Notes under the pieces: model-generated | Told to the model about the DNA's origin: nothing | Databases searched by the model: none | Seen by the model: the letters and a program-made list of their open reading frames with translations, nothing else | Shown here: positions 35,998 through 44,677 of the stretch, piece by piece | Position numbering within the stretch: position 1 is the stretch's first letter | Layout: the number at the start of each line of letters is the position of its first letter | NCBI RefSeq assembly: GCF_003752365.1 | Contig: NZ_RJUO01000004.1 | Location: 529,193-593,192, forward strand | DNA length: 64,000 bases | Direction of reading: 5' to 3' | DNA from: Frondihabitans sp. PhB188 | GTDB lineage: Bacteria > Actinomycetota > Actinomycetes > Actinomycetales > Microbacteriaceae | Translations under genes and position numbers: made by a program

Positions 35998-37538
35998 CGA
36001 ACCGTTGTCCTTTTCGAGGTCATGCTCACCATCAGCGACTCGGGGTCGGCCTCGGCTGCGGTCAATTCATTGGTGATGGAGCCTTCGAAGATCGTGTAGA
36101 TGCGATCCGAGAGGCCGAGGAGCTCCGGGAGCTCGGAGGAGATGAGGATCACGGCTTTGCCCTGGGCCGCGAGGTCCTGGATGATGCCGTAGATCTCGAA
36201 CTTGGCGCCCACGTCGATGCCGCGGGTCGGCTCGTCGAGGATCAGCAGGTCGGGGTCGGTGAACATCCACTTGGCGAGGACGACCTTCTGCTGGTTGCCG
36301 CCCGACAGCTTCGAGACGCCCTGGTCGACGCTCGAGGCCTTGGTGCGGAGGCTGCGGCGGTAGCGCTCGGAGACCTCGTACTCCTCGACCGAGGAGACGA
36401 CGCCGTTGTGCGTGATCTTGGGGAGGCCCGCGGCGACCGTCGATCGCTTGATCGTGTCGAGCAGGTTCAGGCCGAGGGCCTTGCGGTCTTCGGAGACGTA
36501 GCCGATGCCGTTCTTGATGGCGTGGGCCACCGTGTCGGTGCGGATCTCGCGGCCGTCCTTGTAGACCTCGCCCGACACGAAGGTGCCGTACGAGTGGCCG
36601 AAGATGCTCATCGCGAGCTCGGTGCGGCCGGCGCCCATGAGGCCCGCGAAGCCGACGATCTCGCCGCGGCGGACGAAGAAGTTCTCGTTCTTGCAGACGA
36701 GGCGCTCGGGGTCGAGCGGGTGGCGCACCGTCCAGTTGGTGACCTCGAAGAACTTCTCGCCGATGTTCGGCGTCCGGTCGGGGAAGCGGCTCTCGAGCGA
36801 GCGGCCGACCATGCCGCGGATGATGCGGTCTTCGTTGACGCCGTCGGCCTTGACGTCGAGCGACTCGATCGTCTTGCCGTCGCGGAGGATCGTGATGGTG
36901 TCAGCGATCTGCTCGATCTCGTTCAGCTTGTGGCTGATCATGATCGAGGTGATGCCGCGGGCCTTGAGGCCGACGATGAGGTCGAGGAGGTGCTGCGACT
37001 CCTGCTCGTTGAGCGCGGCGGTGGGCTCGTCGAGGATGAGCAGCTTGACGCTCTTGTTGAGGGCTTTCGCGATCTCCACGAGCTGCTGCTTGCCGACGCC
37101 GAGCGATTTGATCTTCTGGTCGGGGTTCTCGGTGAGTCCGACGCGGGCCAGCAGGTCTTTCGCCGTGCGCTGGGCTTCGATCCAGTTAATGACGCCGCGC
37201 TTGCCGGGCTCGTTGCCGAGGAAGATGTTCTCGGTGATCGACAGCTCGGGGATGAGCGCGAGCTCCTGGTGGATGATCACGATGCCTGCGGCCTCGGACT
37301 GCTTGATGCCCGAGAACTGGGCGACCTGCGACTCGTAGACGATGTCGCCCGAGTACGTCCCGAAGGGGTAGACGCCCGAGAGGACCTTCATCAGGGTCGA
37401 CTTGCCTGCACCGTTCTCGCCGCAGATCGCGTGGATCTCGCCGGCCTTCACGGTCAGGTTCACGTCAGAGAGGGCCTTCACACCAGGGAACTCCTTGGTG
37501 ATCGAGCGCATCTCGAGGATGGTTGGTGAACCAGCCAT
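35994..37538 (-). CDS. mmsA: sugar ABC transporter ATP-binding protein (GguA/MmsA type)
   Basis: A 514-residue ATPase with two fused nucleotide-binding domains. The first has Walker [10 protein letters not shown] and the signature [15 protein letters not shown]; the second has a degenerate Walker A ([10 protein letters not shown]) and the signature [15 protein letters not shown]. This asymmetry is normal for RbsA/GguA. I use the ATG at 37538; ATG 37565 is an alternative. First gene of the operon mmsA-mmsB-chvE. Confidence 0.93.
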   Translation of the reverse strand: MAGSPTILEMRSITKEFPGVKALSDVNLTVKAGEIHAICGENGAGKSTLMKVLSGVYPFGTYSGDIVYESQVAQFSGIKQSEAAGIVIIHQELALIPELSITENIFLGNEPGKRGVINWIEAQRTAKDLLARVGLTENPDQKIKSLGVGKQQLVEIAKALNKSVKLLILDEPTAALNEQESQHLLDLIVGLKARGITSIMISHKLNEIEQIADTITILRDGKTIESLDVKADGVNEDRIIRGMVGRSLESRFPDRTPNIGEKFFEVTNWTVRHPLDPERLVCKNENFFVRRGEIVGFAGLMGAGRTELAMSIFGHSYGTFVSGEVYKDGREIRTDTVAHAIKNGIGYVSEDRKALGLNLLDTIKRSTVAAGLPKITHNGVVSSVEEYEVSERYRRSLRTKASSVDQGVSKLSGGNQQKVVLAKWMFTDPDLLILDEPTRGIDVGAKFEIYGIIQDLAAQGKAVILISSELPELLGLSDRIYTIFEGSITNELTAAEADPESLMVSMTSKRTTVR

Positions 37539-37614
37539 TGTGCACCGCCATTTTTCTAAAGACATCGTTGTCGGGTTGAGCTTCGTCGCCCCGCTGGCCA
37601 CTTGGCCCGGGATC

Positions 37615-37643
37615 ACAGTAGGCCGATCCGGCGCTGGCGTCAA
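37615..37643 (-). promoter_or_regulatory. promoter of the sugar ABC operon
   Basis: On the minus strand TTGACG (37638-37643), a spacer of exactly 17 nt and TACTGT (37615-37620) precede mmsA. The leader would be about 70 nt. Confidence 0.8.
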
Positions 37644-37689
37644 AAGGTTAACGCAACGAATTTGTAACGGCTTCACGAACCTCTGCCAT

Positions 37690-37703
37690 TGGGAGCGCTC
37701 ACA
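37690..37703. promoter_or_regulatory. LacI-type operator TGGGAGCGCTCACA
   Basis: A near-palindrome with the GAGCGCTC core typical of actinobacterial LacI-family operators, 46 bp upstream of the -35 of the sugar operon. No LacI gene is in the window, so a regulator encoded elsewhere may act here. Confidence 0.6.
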
Positions 37704-37742
37704 TTCGGTCTACTCCCGTTGCGGCCTGAAGGCGAGCAAGGT

Positions 37743-38954
37743 TCAGATAACGCGGACTGCCGCCTGGTGGAAGACCAGGGCCGCGGCGCCCAGCGCCTCG
37801 CCCCGATCGTCGAGCGTGGAGGCCACGATCTCGGTCGCGTCGCGGACCAGTGGCAGGACGTGACGCGCGAAGGAGCGCGAGATCGGCTCGAGGAGGGTGT
37901 CGCCGAGCACGGCCAGGGGGCCGCCGAGCACGATCACCTCCGGGCTGATGATGCTGGCGAGGTCGCCGACCACGCGGCCGATGAGACGGCCGGCATCCTC
38001 GATGACGCGCAGGGCCGCCACGTCGCCCGCCTGGACCGAGGCGACGAGCTGCTCCGTCGACTGGATGGGCGTGACGGTGCCGAGCCGGTCGAGCATCGCG
38101 GTGATCGAGGCCTCTGCCTCGAGGCAGCCGCGGTTGCCGCAGCGGCAGGCCTGACCGTCGGGCACGACCTGCACGTGCCCGACCTCGCCGGTCACGCCGG
38201 TGGCCCCGTTGAACGGCTGCCCGTTCAGGATGAGCCCGGCGCCGATGCCGGAGCCCACCTTGAGGTACACGAGATTGCGGGTGCCGCCGTAGAGCCCCCA
38301 GATCGTCTCGGCGACGCTGCCGAGGTTGGCGTCGTTGTCGAGCACGACTGGGACGCCGAGGCGGTCCTCGAGCTCGACGACCACGTCGACGAACGCCCAC
38401 TCGGCCCAGACGGTGCCGATCACGGGCATGAGGTCGCGGCGGTCGATCGATCCCGGGATGCCGACGCCGACACCCGAGAGCGCCTCCCACGAGACCCCCG
38501 TCTGCTCCATCAGGCGAGTGAGGACCTGCTTGGCGACGTCGAAGCCGTGGCGCGGATCGTACTTCTGCTCGAGGACGACGTTCTCCTCGGCCGCGATCGT
38601 GTAGTCGGGGTAGACGAGCACGACCCTGAGGTGCCGGCGGCCGAAGCCGATCCCCGCGGCGACCGTGCCGTTCTGGGTGATGAGCTGCACCGACACCGCT
38701 CTGCGGCCGGAACTGGTCGTCGGGGTGAGACTGACCATGCCGTTCTTCGCCATGTACGTGACGATGTTCGAGATGGTCGCGGTGCTGAGTCCGGTGCGGC
38801 GGGCGAGATCCGCCTGAGTAGATGCCCCGACGCGCATGAGCGTCTCGACGACACGCTGCTGATTGCGCTTGCGGAGGGAGGTCTGCGAGCCGGGACTCTG
38901 CCCGGCAGGCGGGAACTGCCTGCGGTCCGCCGGTGGACCTTGGAGATTTGACAC
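37743..38954 (-). CDS. ROK-family transcriptional regulator (NagC/XylR type)
   Basis: A 403-residue repressor with an N-terminal helix-turn-helix (GASTQADLARRTGLSTATIS) and a C-terminal ROK domain with GVGVGIPGSID, the zinc motif CRCGNRGCLE and GATGVTGEVGH. It lies upstream of the sugar operon on the same strand and probably regulates it in response to the sugar. GTG 38954 lies 6 nt after a -10 and is preferred to TTG 39014, which would sit beside the phoU terminator. Confidence 0.88.
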   Translation of the reverse strand: MSNLQGPPADRRQFPPAGQSPGSQTSLRKRNQQRVVETLMRVGASTQADLARRTGLSTATISNIVTYMAKNGMVSLTPTTSSGRRAVSVQLITQNGTVAAGIGFGRRHLRVVLVYPDYTIAAEENVVLEQKYDPRHGFDVAKQVLTRLMEQTGVSWEALSGVGVGIPGSIDRRDLMPVIGTVWAEWAFVDVVVELEDRLGVPVVLDNDANLGSVAETIWGLYGGTRNLVYLKVGSGIGAGLILNGQPFNGATGVTGEVGHVQVVPDGQACRCGNRGCLEAEASITAMLDRLGTVTPIQSTEQLVASVQAGDVAALRVIEDAGRLIGRVVGDLASIISPEVIVLGGPLAVLGDTLLEPISRSFARHVLPLVRDATEIVASTLDDRGEALGAAALVFHQAAVRVI

Positions 38955-38989
38955 GCTCGAATCATTGCCCTCGAAATGACTGTCGTCAA
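38955..38989 (-). promoter_or_regulatory. leaderless promoter of the ROK regulator
   Basis: On the minus strand TTGACG (38984-38989), a 17-nt spacer, AATGAT (38961-38966) and then 6 nt to GTG 38954. Confidence 0.7.
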
Positions 38990-39016
38990 GACTTGAACGC
39001 AAACCGAGACGCAACT

Positions 39017-39053
39017 GAAAAGGGCCTCGAGCAGTGCTCGAGGCCCCCTTTTC
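39017..39053 (-). terminator. phoU terminator
   Basis: An 11-bp stem GGGCCTCGAGC/GCTCGAGGCCC (39022-39032 and 39036-39046) with a 3-nt loop and A/T runs on both sides, giving a TTTT tract after the stem on the phoU strand. Confidence 0.9.
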
Positions 39054-39061
39054 TCGCGGAC

Positions 39062-39715
39062 CTAGACCTCGGCGCCGACCCAGTCGCCGGTCGCGAGGTA
39101 CTGGACCTTCTTGGCGATCGAGACCGCGTGGTCGGCGAAGCGCTCGTGGTAGCGGCTGGCCAGCGTGGCGTCGACAGTGTCGGCCGGAGCGCCCTTCCAG
39201 GTCTCGCCGAGCACCTTGTCGAAGACGCTCAGGTGCAGCTCGTCGATGCGGTCGTCGTCGTTGCGGATCTCCTCGGCGAGACGCATGTCTTCGGTGGTGA
39301 GGAGCTCGGTGAGCTTCTTCGCGATCGCGACATCGAGCTGGCCGAGCTCGGTGAACGTGGGGCGGAGGCTCTTCGGCACGACCTTCTCGGGGAAGCGGTA
39401 GCGGGCGAGCTGGGCGATGTGCTCGGCCATGTCGCCCATGCGCTCGAGCGAGGCCGAGATGCGGAGAGCGCTGACGACGATGCGGAGGTCGCGGGCGACC
39501 GGCTGCTGGCGGGCCAGGATGTCGATGGCGAGCTCGTCGAGGCTGATGGCGAGGGAGTCGATCCGCTCGTCGTCCACGATGACCTGCTCGGCCAGGCTGA
39601 CGTTCGACTCGCCGAACGCGCGCGTGGCGTTCTCGATCGAGACGGCAACCATCGACGAGATCTCTACGAGCCGCTCCTGGACCTCCTGGAGCTCTAGCTG
39701 GAATACCTCGCGCAT
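39062..39715 (-). CDS. phoU: phosphate-specific transport regulator PhoU
   Basis: A 217-residue, two-repeat helical-bundle protein that links the Pst importer to the sensor kinase and keeps the phosphate response off when phosphate is plentiful. It begins MREVFQLELQEVQERLVEIS and contains the acidic metal-site stretches VIVDDERIDSLA and RISASLERMGDMAEHIA (about residues 75-90). It diverges from the senX3-regX3-like operon across 235 bp. The pst genes themselves are 27 kb away. Confidence 0.95.
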   Translation of the reverse strand: MREVFQLELQEVQERLVEISSMVAVSIENATRAFGESNVSLAEQVIVDDERIDSLAISLDELAIDILARQQPVARDLRIVVSALRISASLERMGDMAEHIAQLARYRFPEKVVPKSLRPTFTELGQLDVAIAKKLTELLTTEDMRLAEEIRNDDDRIDELHLSVFDKVLGETWKGAPADTVDATLASRYHERFADHAVSIAKKVQYLATGDWVGAEV

Positions 39716-39850
39716 TGTCTTGGTCGACCCTTTCGTTGCGGCATGCCGCATGGTGCGGGGCGTCCTGGTTCAGGACGCGCCCGTCAAGAATTATCTGTCT
39801 CGATCCGCAGAATCTCGCCCGCGCAGTGTGACCGAGCCTCCACCGCCCAG

Positions 39851-39943
39851 GTTAACGACCGGTGAGCCGCAGGAGAACAGTCTCCAACCTAGTGCGGCCG
39901 CCGACACCGCGGCACTGGCGGTCCACCTGCTGTTCACTAACCT
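39851..39943 (+). promoter_or_regulatory. senX3 promoter with PHO-like box
   Basis: TAACCT (39938-39943) lies 7 nt before the senX3 ATG, a leaderless arrangement. Upstream, GTTAACGACCG (39851-39861) and GTGAGCCGCAG (39862-39872) are arranged as 11-bp tandem repeats resembling a weak PHO box, which could give autoregulation and also act on divergent phoU. No other gene lies in 39716-39950. Confidence 0.5.
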
Positions 39944-39950
39944 GAGAACC

Positions 39951-41105
39951 ATGTACTCCCCCTGGCTGGTGCCGATCTCCCTGGCATTCGGCATCGTCAT
40001 CGGCGCGGGGCTCGTTCTCCTGATCTTCTTTGCGGCCGAACGCGGTCGTCGGGCTCGTGCTCTCAGCGACGTGTCCCTTCCCGATGGCGTCGGCGCCATT
40101 CTCGACGCGCTCGACACCGCCGGCTTCGTCGTCGATCCGTCGAACAACGTCCAGAAGGCCTCCGCGATGGCTATCGCCCACGGCCTCGTCGCGATGCAGC
40201 AGGTGTCGCACTCGGAGATGGTCGACCTCATCGAGCGGGCGCGGCTCTCGGAGGACCCGGTGACCGAAGACCTCCTGATCGCGCGCACCCTCCGCCAGGA
40301 GACCGACCTGCGGATGCATGTCCGGGCCGCCCGGCTCGGTACGCGCTACGTACTGGTCCTCGCTCAGGACAACACGGAGTCGCACCGCCTCGAGGAGGTC
40401 CGTCGCGACTTCGTGGCGAACATCAGCCACGAGCTCAAGACTCCGATCGGCGCGGTCGGCCTCCTGGCCGAGGCCCTCGAGCAGGCCGCCGACGACGAGG
40501 AGCAGGTGCGCTACTTCGCCAAGAGCCTCACTCGCGAGTCGCTCCGACTCGGACGCCTGACGCAGGACATCATCGAGCTCTCGCGCCTGCAGGCGGTCGA
40601 TCCGCTGTCCGAGCCGTCGATCGTCGACATCCGCACAGTCATCCGGGCGGCCGTCGAGCGCAATCGCGTCGAGGCTGACGCGCGAGGGATCGAGATCCTC
40701 GCCCGCGGCGGCAAGAAGGCCACCGTGGTCGGCAACGCCGATCAGCTGGCCATGGCCGTCCATAACCTCGTGGCGAACGCCGTCCACTACTCGCCCGACG
40801 GCTCGCGGATCGGCATCGGGGCGACAATCACCGACCAGGGGATCGTCGAGGTCGCGGTCACCGACCAGGGCGACGGCATCTCCGATGCCGATCGCGAGCG
40901 CATCTTCGAGCGCTTCTACCGGGTCGACCCTGCGCGGTCGCGTCGCACCGGCGGCACCGGCCTGGGCCTCGCGATCGTCAAGCACGTGGTGCAGAATCAC
41001 GGCGGCGACATCCGCCTGTGGTCGCAGCTCGGCTCCGGATCCACCTTCACCATCCGTCTTCCCGAGGCCTCAACGGCCACGGTCCCCGTCCGAGGAGACA
41101 ACTGA
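39951..41105 (+). CDS. senX3: phosphate sensor histidine kinase (SenX3/PhoR-like)
   Basis: A 384-residue kinase with one N-terminal transmembrane helix (LAFGIVIGAGLVLLIFFAAE), a PAS-like cytoplasmic region, the H-box FVANISHELKTP (His160) and HATPase motifs DQGDGISDADRERIFERFYR and GTGLGLAIVKHVV. This is the SenX3 plan, in which phosphate is sensed through PhoU and Pst rather than directly. It is followed 1 bp later by its response regulator. Confidence 0.93.
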   Translation: MYSPWLVPISLAFGIVIGAGLVLLIFFAAERGRRARALSDVSLPDGVGAILDALDTAGFVVDPSNNVQKASAMAIAHGLVAMQQVSHSEMVDLIERARLSEDPVTEDLLIARTLRQETDLRMHVRAARLGTRYVLVLAQDNTESHRLEEVRRDFVANISHELKTPIGAVGLLAEALEQAADDEEQVRYFAKSLTRESLRLGRLTQDIIELSRLQAVDPLSEPSIVDIRTVIRAAVERNRVEADARGIEILARGGKKATVVGNADQLAMAVHNLVANAVHYSPDGSRIGIGATITDQGIVEVAVTDQGDGISDADRERIFERFYRVDPARSRRTGGTGLGLAIVKHVVQNHGGDIRLWSQLGSGSTFTIRLPEASTATVPVRGDN

Positions 41106-41106
41106 C

Positions 41107-41790
41107 ATGCCCACCCACATCCTGATCGTCGAAGACGAAGAATCCCTGAGCGAGCCCCTCGCGTTCATCCTGGAGCGTGAGGGCTACCAGATCACGGTCG
41201 CCGACGACGGCCCCAAGGCGCTCGCGGCGTTCGACCGGGAGGGCGCCGACCTCGTGCTGCTCGACCTGATGCTGCCGGGACTGCCGGGCACCGAGGTCTG
41301 CCGCGAGCTGCGCAACCGCTCGCAGGTGCCGATCGTCATGCTGACCGCCAAGGACAGCGAGGTCGACATCGTGGTGGGGCTCGAGCTCGGCGCCGACGAC
41401 TACGTCACCAAGCCGTACTCGACGCGCGAGCTGCTGGCTCGCATCCGGGCCGTCCTTCGCCGCCGCGTCGACCTCGAGGAGCTGAGCGACTCGACCCTGA
41501 CCGCCGGCGAGATCTCGATGGACGTCGAGCGCCACGTCGTCACGGTCCGCGGCACGGACATCGCCATGCCGCTGAAGGAGTTCGAGCTCCTCGAGCTGCT
41601 CATGCGCAACGCTGGCCGCGTCCTGACCCGCGGTCAGCTCATCGACCGCGTCTGGGGGTCCGACTACTTCGGCGACACCAAGACCCTCGACGTGCACATC
41701 AAGCGCATCCGCTCGAAGATCGAGTCCGTCCCCTCCGAGCCCAAGGCGCTCGTGACGGTCCGCGGTCTCGGCTATCGCATCGAGGCCTGA
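41107..41790 (+). CDS. regX3: phosphate response regulator (RegX3/PhoP-like)
   Basis: A 227-residue OmpR-family regulator with receiver motifs VEDEESLSEPL and LVLLDLMLPGLPG (phospho-Asp near 52), Lys in VTKPYSTREL, and a C-terminal winged helix (LKEFELLELLMRNAG, TKTLDVHIKRIRSKIE). It should bind the PHO boxes upstream of pstS and possibly ppk and senX3. Start ATG 41107 follows GAGGAGA. Confidence 0.94.
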   Translation: MPTHILIVEDEESLSEPLAFILEREGYQITVADDGPKALAAFDREGADLVLLDLMLPGLPGTEVCRELRNRSQVPIVMLTAKDSEVDIVVGLELGADDYVTKPYSTRELLARIRAVLRRRVDLEELSDSTLTAGEISMDVERHVVTVRGTDIAMPLKEFELLELLMRNAGRVLTRGQLIDRVWGSDYFGDTKTLDVHIKRIRSKIESVPSEPKALVTVRGLGYRIEA

Positions 41791-41843
41791 CGTTTCACAT
41801 GTGTATTCTTTGAGCGCCGTAGGGGCGACGCTAGGAGAAATGC

Positions 41844-42116
41844 ATGAAGAAATACATGGCCGCTGTAGTCACGGCTACTACGTGCGGGCTGATGCTCGCC
41901 ACTGGGGCAACAAGTGCTCGGTCGGCCACGGCCGGAGGGGGATTGCAGGCGGCTGATCCCGTCCTGCAGCAGCTCGAATCGCTTGGAGGGCTGCAGACAC
42001 GCGCTGAAATTGATGCGATGACAGGCACGGGCCGGCCCGTCACCGTCCTTGTCGACCAAGATGGCACGTACGTGTCCGCCGTCGAGACCGCTGCCGTCTC
42101 GCCCTTCGCTCAGTGA
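41844..42116 (+). CDS. small secreted protein
   Basis: A 90-residue protein with a signal peptide (MKKYMAAVVTATTCGLMLA, cleavage near ARS-AT) and a short mature part (DPVLQQLESLGGLQTRAEID, then VTVLVDQDGTYVSAVET). It has its own ribosome site (CTAGGAGA) and is AT-richer than its neighbours. No family is recognised. It ends before a strong hairpin at 42147-42178. Confidence 0.7.
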   Translation: MKKYMAAVVTATTCGLMLATGATSARSATAGGGLQAADPVLQQLESLGGLQTRAEIDAMTGTGRPVTVLVDQDGTYVSAVETAAVSPFAQ

Positions 42117-42146
42117 TCGTGTCCCGCTATCGGCGGGGGTTCGTCG

Positions 42147-42178
42147 GCTTCGGGGCGTCTCCGGAGACGCGCCGAAGC
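42147..42178. terminator. terminator hairpin
   Basis: A 16-bp stem with one mismatch (GCTTCGGGGCGTCTCC with GGAGACGCGCCGAAGC), with almost no loop, 31 bp after the small secreted-protein gene. Confidence 0.75.
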
Positions 42179-42223
42179 TGACGGGCACCCGCCCAATCAT
42201 CTGAGCGCGCACAGCGCAGGAGG

Positions 42224-42257
42224 ACGAAGGCCCCCACCGCGAGGTGGGGGCCTTCGT
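42224..42257. terminator. terminator hairpin of the lipoprotein gene
   Basis: A perfect 15-bp stem ACGAAGGCCCCCACC/GGTGGGGGCCTTCGT capped by a GCGA tetraloop, just beyond the 3' end of the gene at 42284. Confidence 0.88.
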
Positions 42258-42283
42258 GAGAAGTGCGGGGGGTGGGCTGATCG

Positions 42284-42808
42284 CTACGGAGTCGGCGTCG
42301 CCGAGTCGGTCGGCACGACGTCATTGGTCGCGACCGGCGACGGGAGGAGCGTCGCGTACTCGGCGAACGAGCCGTCGAGCACGGGCACCTTGAGGTCTTT
42401 GCCGGTGGACGAGCCGTACTGGATGTAGACCTTGAGGAGGGAGCCGGCCTGCTCGCCGATGCCGTTCATCAGGATCTGCTCGTCACCGCCCTGCGTGCCG
42501 CGGCTGACGGTCTCGCCGGCCGGGACGTCGACGCTCACGGTCTTCGGCGACCCGAGCGACTCGTACTGGATCTTCACGTTGGCGTCGGAGGAGCCCTCGT
42601 TGAGCAGCGTGACGCTGAGGCTGGCCTCGTCGCCGTTGTCGGTGAACACGATCGCGTTGCGGACCTCGACGTCGCCGACGTTGATGCTGACCCCGTCGCT
42701 CGCGTCGTAGTGCTCGGTGGTGGCCTGGGGGCTGATGAAGTTGCAGCCCGCGGTGAGGACCATCACGGCTCCGGCAATGACGACGGCTGCCGTGGTGCGT
42801 GCTCTCAC
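42284..42808 (-). CDS. putative lipoprotein
   Basis: A 174-residue lipoprotein with signal peptide and lipobox LTAGC (about residues 18-22). The mature domain is beta-rich (VSINVGDVEVRNAIVFTDNG, LSVTLLNEGSSDANVKIQYE), resembling the copper-chaperone PCu(A)C/DUF461 fold, but without the Met/His metal motif. The C-terminus is a Pro/Thr tail. Starts at GTG. It diverges from carD. Confidence 0.78.
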   Translation of the reverse strand: MRARTTAAVVIAGAVMVLTAGCNFISPQATTEHYDASDGVSINVGDVEVRNAIVFTDNGDEASLSVTLLNEGSSDANVKIQYESLGSPKTVSVDVPAGETVSRGTQGGDEQILMNGIGEQAGSLLKVYIQYGSSTGKDLKVPVLDGSFAEYATLLPSPVATNDVVPTDSATPTP

Positions 42809-42903
42809 AGGTTCCTCCAGAACGGGTTTCGAATGCTCTCCCAGCCTAGCCTAGAGCGGCCCTCGTCGATGTCACGGGCGGGTCTGGTAGGGCGCCCGCA
42901 TGG

Positions 42904-42909
42904 TAATCT
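42904..42909 (+). promoter_or_regulatory. carD -10 element
   Basis: TAATCT stands 24 nt before the carD ATG, with a GGAG ribosome site in between (42923-42926). A conventional leadered gene, unlike many neighbours. Confidence 0.6.
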
Positions 42910-42933
42910 GGGCCACCGGAACGGAGCCCCAGC

Positions 42934-43416
42934 ATGCAGTTCGAGGTCGGCGAGACCGTCGTCTATCCGCACCACGGTGCGGCAGAGATCACGGCTGTGA
43001 AGACGCGCGTCATCAAGGGCGCAGAGAAGCTGTACCTCACCCTCAAGGTCACGCAGGGCGACCTCGTCATCGAGGTCCCGGCCGAGAACGTCGACCTGGT
43101 GGGCGTCCGCGACGTCATCGGCCGCGAGGGCGTCGAGCAGGTGTTCGACGTGCTGCGCGCTCCCTTCACCGAAGAGCCCACGAACTGGTCGCGTCGCTAC
43201 AAGGCGAACGTCGAGAAGCTGGCCTCCGGCGACGTGATCAAGGTCTCCGAGGTCGTCCGCGACCTGTGGCGCCGTGACCACGACAAGGGCCTCTCCGCCG
43301 GCGAGAAGAGCATGCTCGCGAAGGCGCGGCAGATCCTGGTGTCCGAGCTCGCCCTGGCCGAGAACACCGACGAGGCGGCGGCCGAGACCGTCCTCGACGA
43401 GGTCCTCGCATCGTAG
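42934..43416 (+). CDS. carD: CarD-family transcriptional regulator
   Basis: A 160-residue RNA-polymerase-binding protein that stabilises open complexes at rRNA and other promoters. The N-terminal Tudor-like domain begins [17 protein letters not shown]; the C-terminal helical domain includes [17 protein letters not shown] and the DNA-fork tryptophan in [15 protein letters not shown]. The gene is followed without a gap by ispDF, a conserved actinobacterial order. Confidence 0.96.
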   Translation: MQFEVGETVVYPHHGAAEITAVKTRVIKGAEKLYLTLKVTQGDLVIEVPAENVDLVGVRDVIGREGVEQVFDVLRAPFTEEPTNWSRRYKANVEKLASGDVIKVSEVVRDLWRRDHDKGLSAGEKSMLAKARQILVSELALAENTDEAAAETVLDEVLAS

Positions 43417-44606
43417 GCGAAGCTCCGAGCCGCGCGGTCGTCGTCGTCGCCGCCGGCAGCGGCACCCGCCTGGCGCAGGGGCTCCCGAAGGCGTTCGTCG
43501 AGGTCGCCGGCCGCACGATCCTCGAGTGGTCGATCCGCGGCATCCTCCGGTGCCCGGTGCCGTACCAGATCGTCCTCGTCGTCCCGCCGAGCCTGACGAC
43601 CCGGGCGCAGGAACTCGCCGCCACCACCGCCGGCCACGCCGCCCCGCTCGTCACCGTCGTCGCGGGCGGCCCCTCCCGCCAGGCCTCCGTGGCGGCCGGC
43701 CTCGCCGCCGTCGCCCCCGCGGTCACCACCGTCCTGGTTCACGATTCAGCGCGCTGCTTCACGCCGCCCGCCCAGTTCGAGGCGGTCGCCCTGATGGTCG
43801 AGCAGACGGGTGGGGGCGTCGTTCCCGGGCTCCCCGTCAGCGACACGATCAAGCGCATCACATCCTCGGGCCTCGTCGCCGAGACCGTCGACCGGTCGGA
43901 GCTCGTCGCGATGCAGACGCCTCAGGGCTTCCCGCGGGCGGCGCTCGACGCCGCGTACGCCGAAGCGGAGGTCGACCACACCGACGACGCGGCCCTCTTC
44001 TCCGCCGCCGGGCACGACGTCGTCGTCGTCGAGGGCTCGCACGACGCGTTCAAGATCACGACGCCGTGGGACTTGCAGCGAGCCGAGATGCTCGCCGGGG
44101 GCAGTGCGGTTCCTGCGCCCGATGCCCCTGTCGAGCACCGTGTGGGGGTGGGGATCGACGTCCATGGTTTCGACGCCGACCAGACGCTTCGCCTCGGCAC
44201 GCTCGACTGGCCGGGCGAGCCCGGGCTGGCGGGGCACAGCGACGGCGACGCGGTCGCGCACGCCATGGTCGACGCGATCCTGTCGGCAGCCCGGCTGGGC
44301 GATATCGGGTCGCGGTTCGGAACGGCCGACCCGCGCTACGCCGGTGCGTCGGGCGCCGTCTTCCTGGAGGGCACGCTCGAGCTGCTCGCCGAGGCCGGAG
44401 CCCGGATCGTGAACGTGTCGGTGCAGGTCGTCGGCAATCGCCCGCGCCTCGCCGCTCGCCGCATGGAGATGGAGGCGGCGCTCACCGCGATCGTCGGCGC
44501 TCCCGTCTCGGTCTCGGCGACGACGACCGACGGCCTCGGGTTCACCGGCCGCGGCGAGGGCGTGACCGTCATCGCGACGGCGCTCGTCGAGGTCGCCGCC
44601 CGCTGA
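43410..44606 (+). CDS. ispDF: bifunctional IspD/IspF (non-mevalonate isoprenoid enzyme)
   Basis: Fused enzyme of the MEP pathway: the IspD half makes CDP-methylerythritol ([30 protein letters not shown]), and the IspF half makes the cyclodiphosphate ([43 protein letters not shown]). No ATG, GTG or TTG occurs in frame between the upstream stop (43275) and the IspD catalytic loop; the first GTG (43557) is far inside. The most plausible start is ATC 43410, overlapping the carD stop and 7 nt after a CGAGG. The start is therefore uncertain, although both domains look intact. Confidence 0.85.
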   Translation: MVGEAPSRAVVVVAAGSGTRLAQGLPKAFVEVAGRTILEWSIRGILRCPVPYQIVLVVPPSLTTRAQELAATTAGHAAPLVTVVAGGPSRQASVAAGLAAVAPAVTTVLVHDSARCFTPPAQFEAVALMVEQTGGGVVPGLPVSDTIKRITSSGLVAETVDRSELVAMQTPQGFPRAALDAAYAEAEVDHTDDAALFSAAGHDVVVVEGSHDAFKITTPWDLQRAEMLAGGSAVPAPDAPVEHRVGVGIDVHGFDADQTLRLGTLDWPGEPGLAGHSDGDAVAHAMVDAILSAARLGDIGSRFGTADPRYAGASGAVFLEGTLELLAEAGARIVNVSVQVVGNRPRLAARRMEMEAALTAIVGAPVSVSATTTDGLGFTGRGEGVTVIATALVEVAAR

Positions 44607-44665
44607 GCGGTCCATGCCGGCGCTGGCTCGGCTTGCCGGCGCTGACTCGCGAGCCGCACGCCGAT

Positions 44666-44677
44666 TAGGCTGTGGCG
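44666..44677 (+). promoter_or_regulatory. leaderless cysS -10 element
   Basis: TAGGCT (44666-44671) precedes GTG 44678 by 6 nt. This favours 44678 over the GTG at 44672. Confidence 0.6.
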
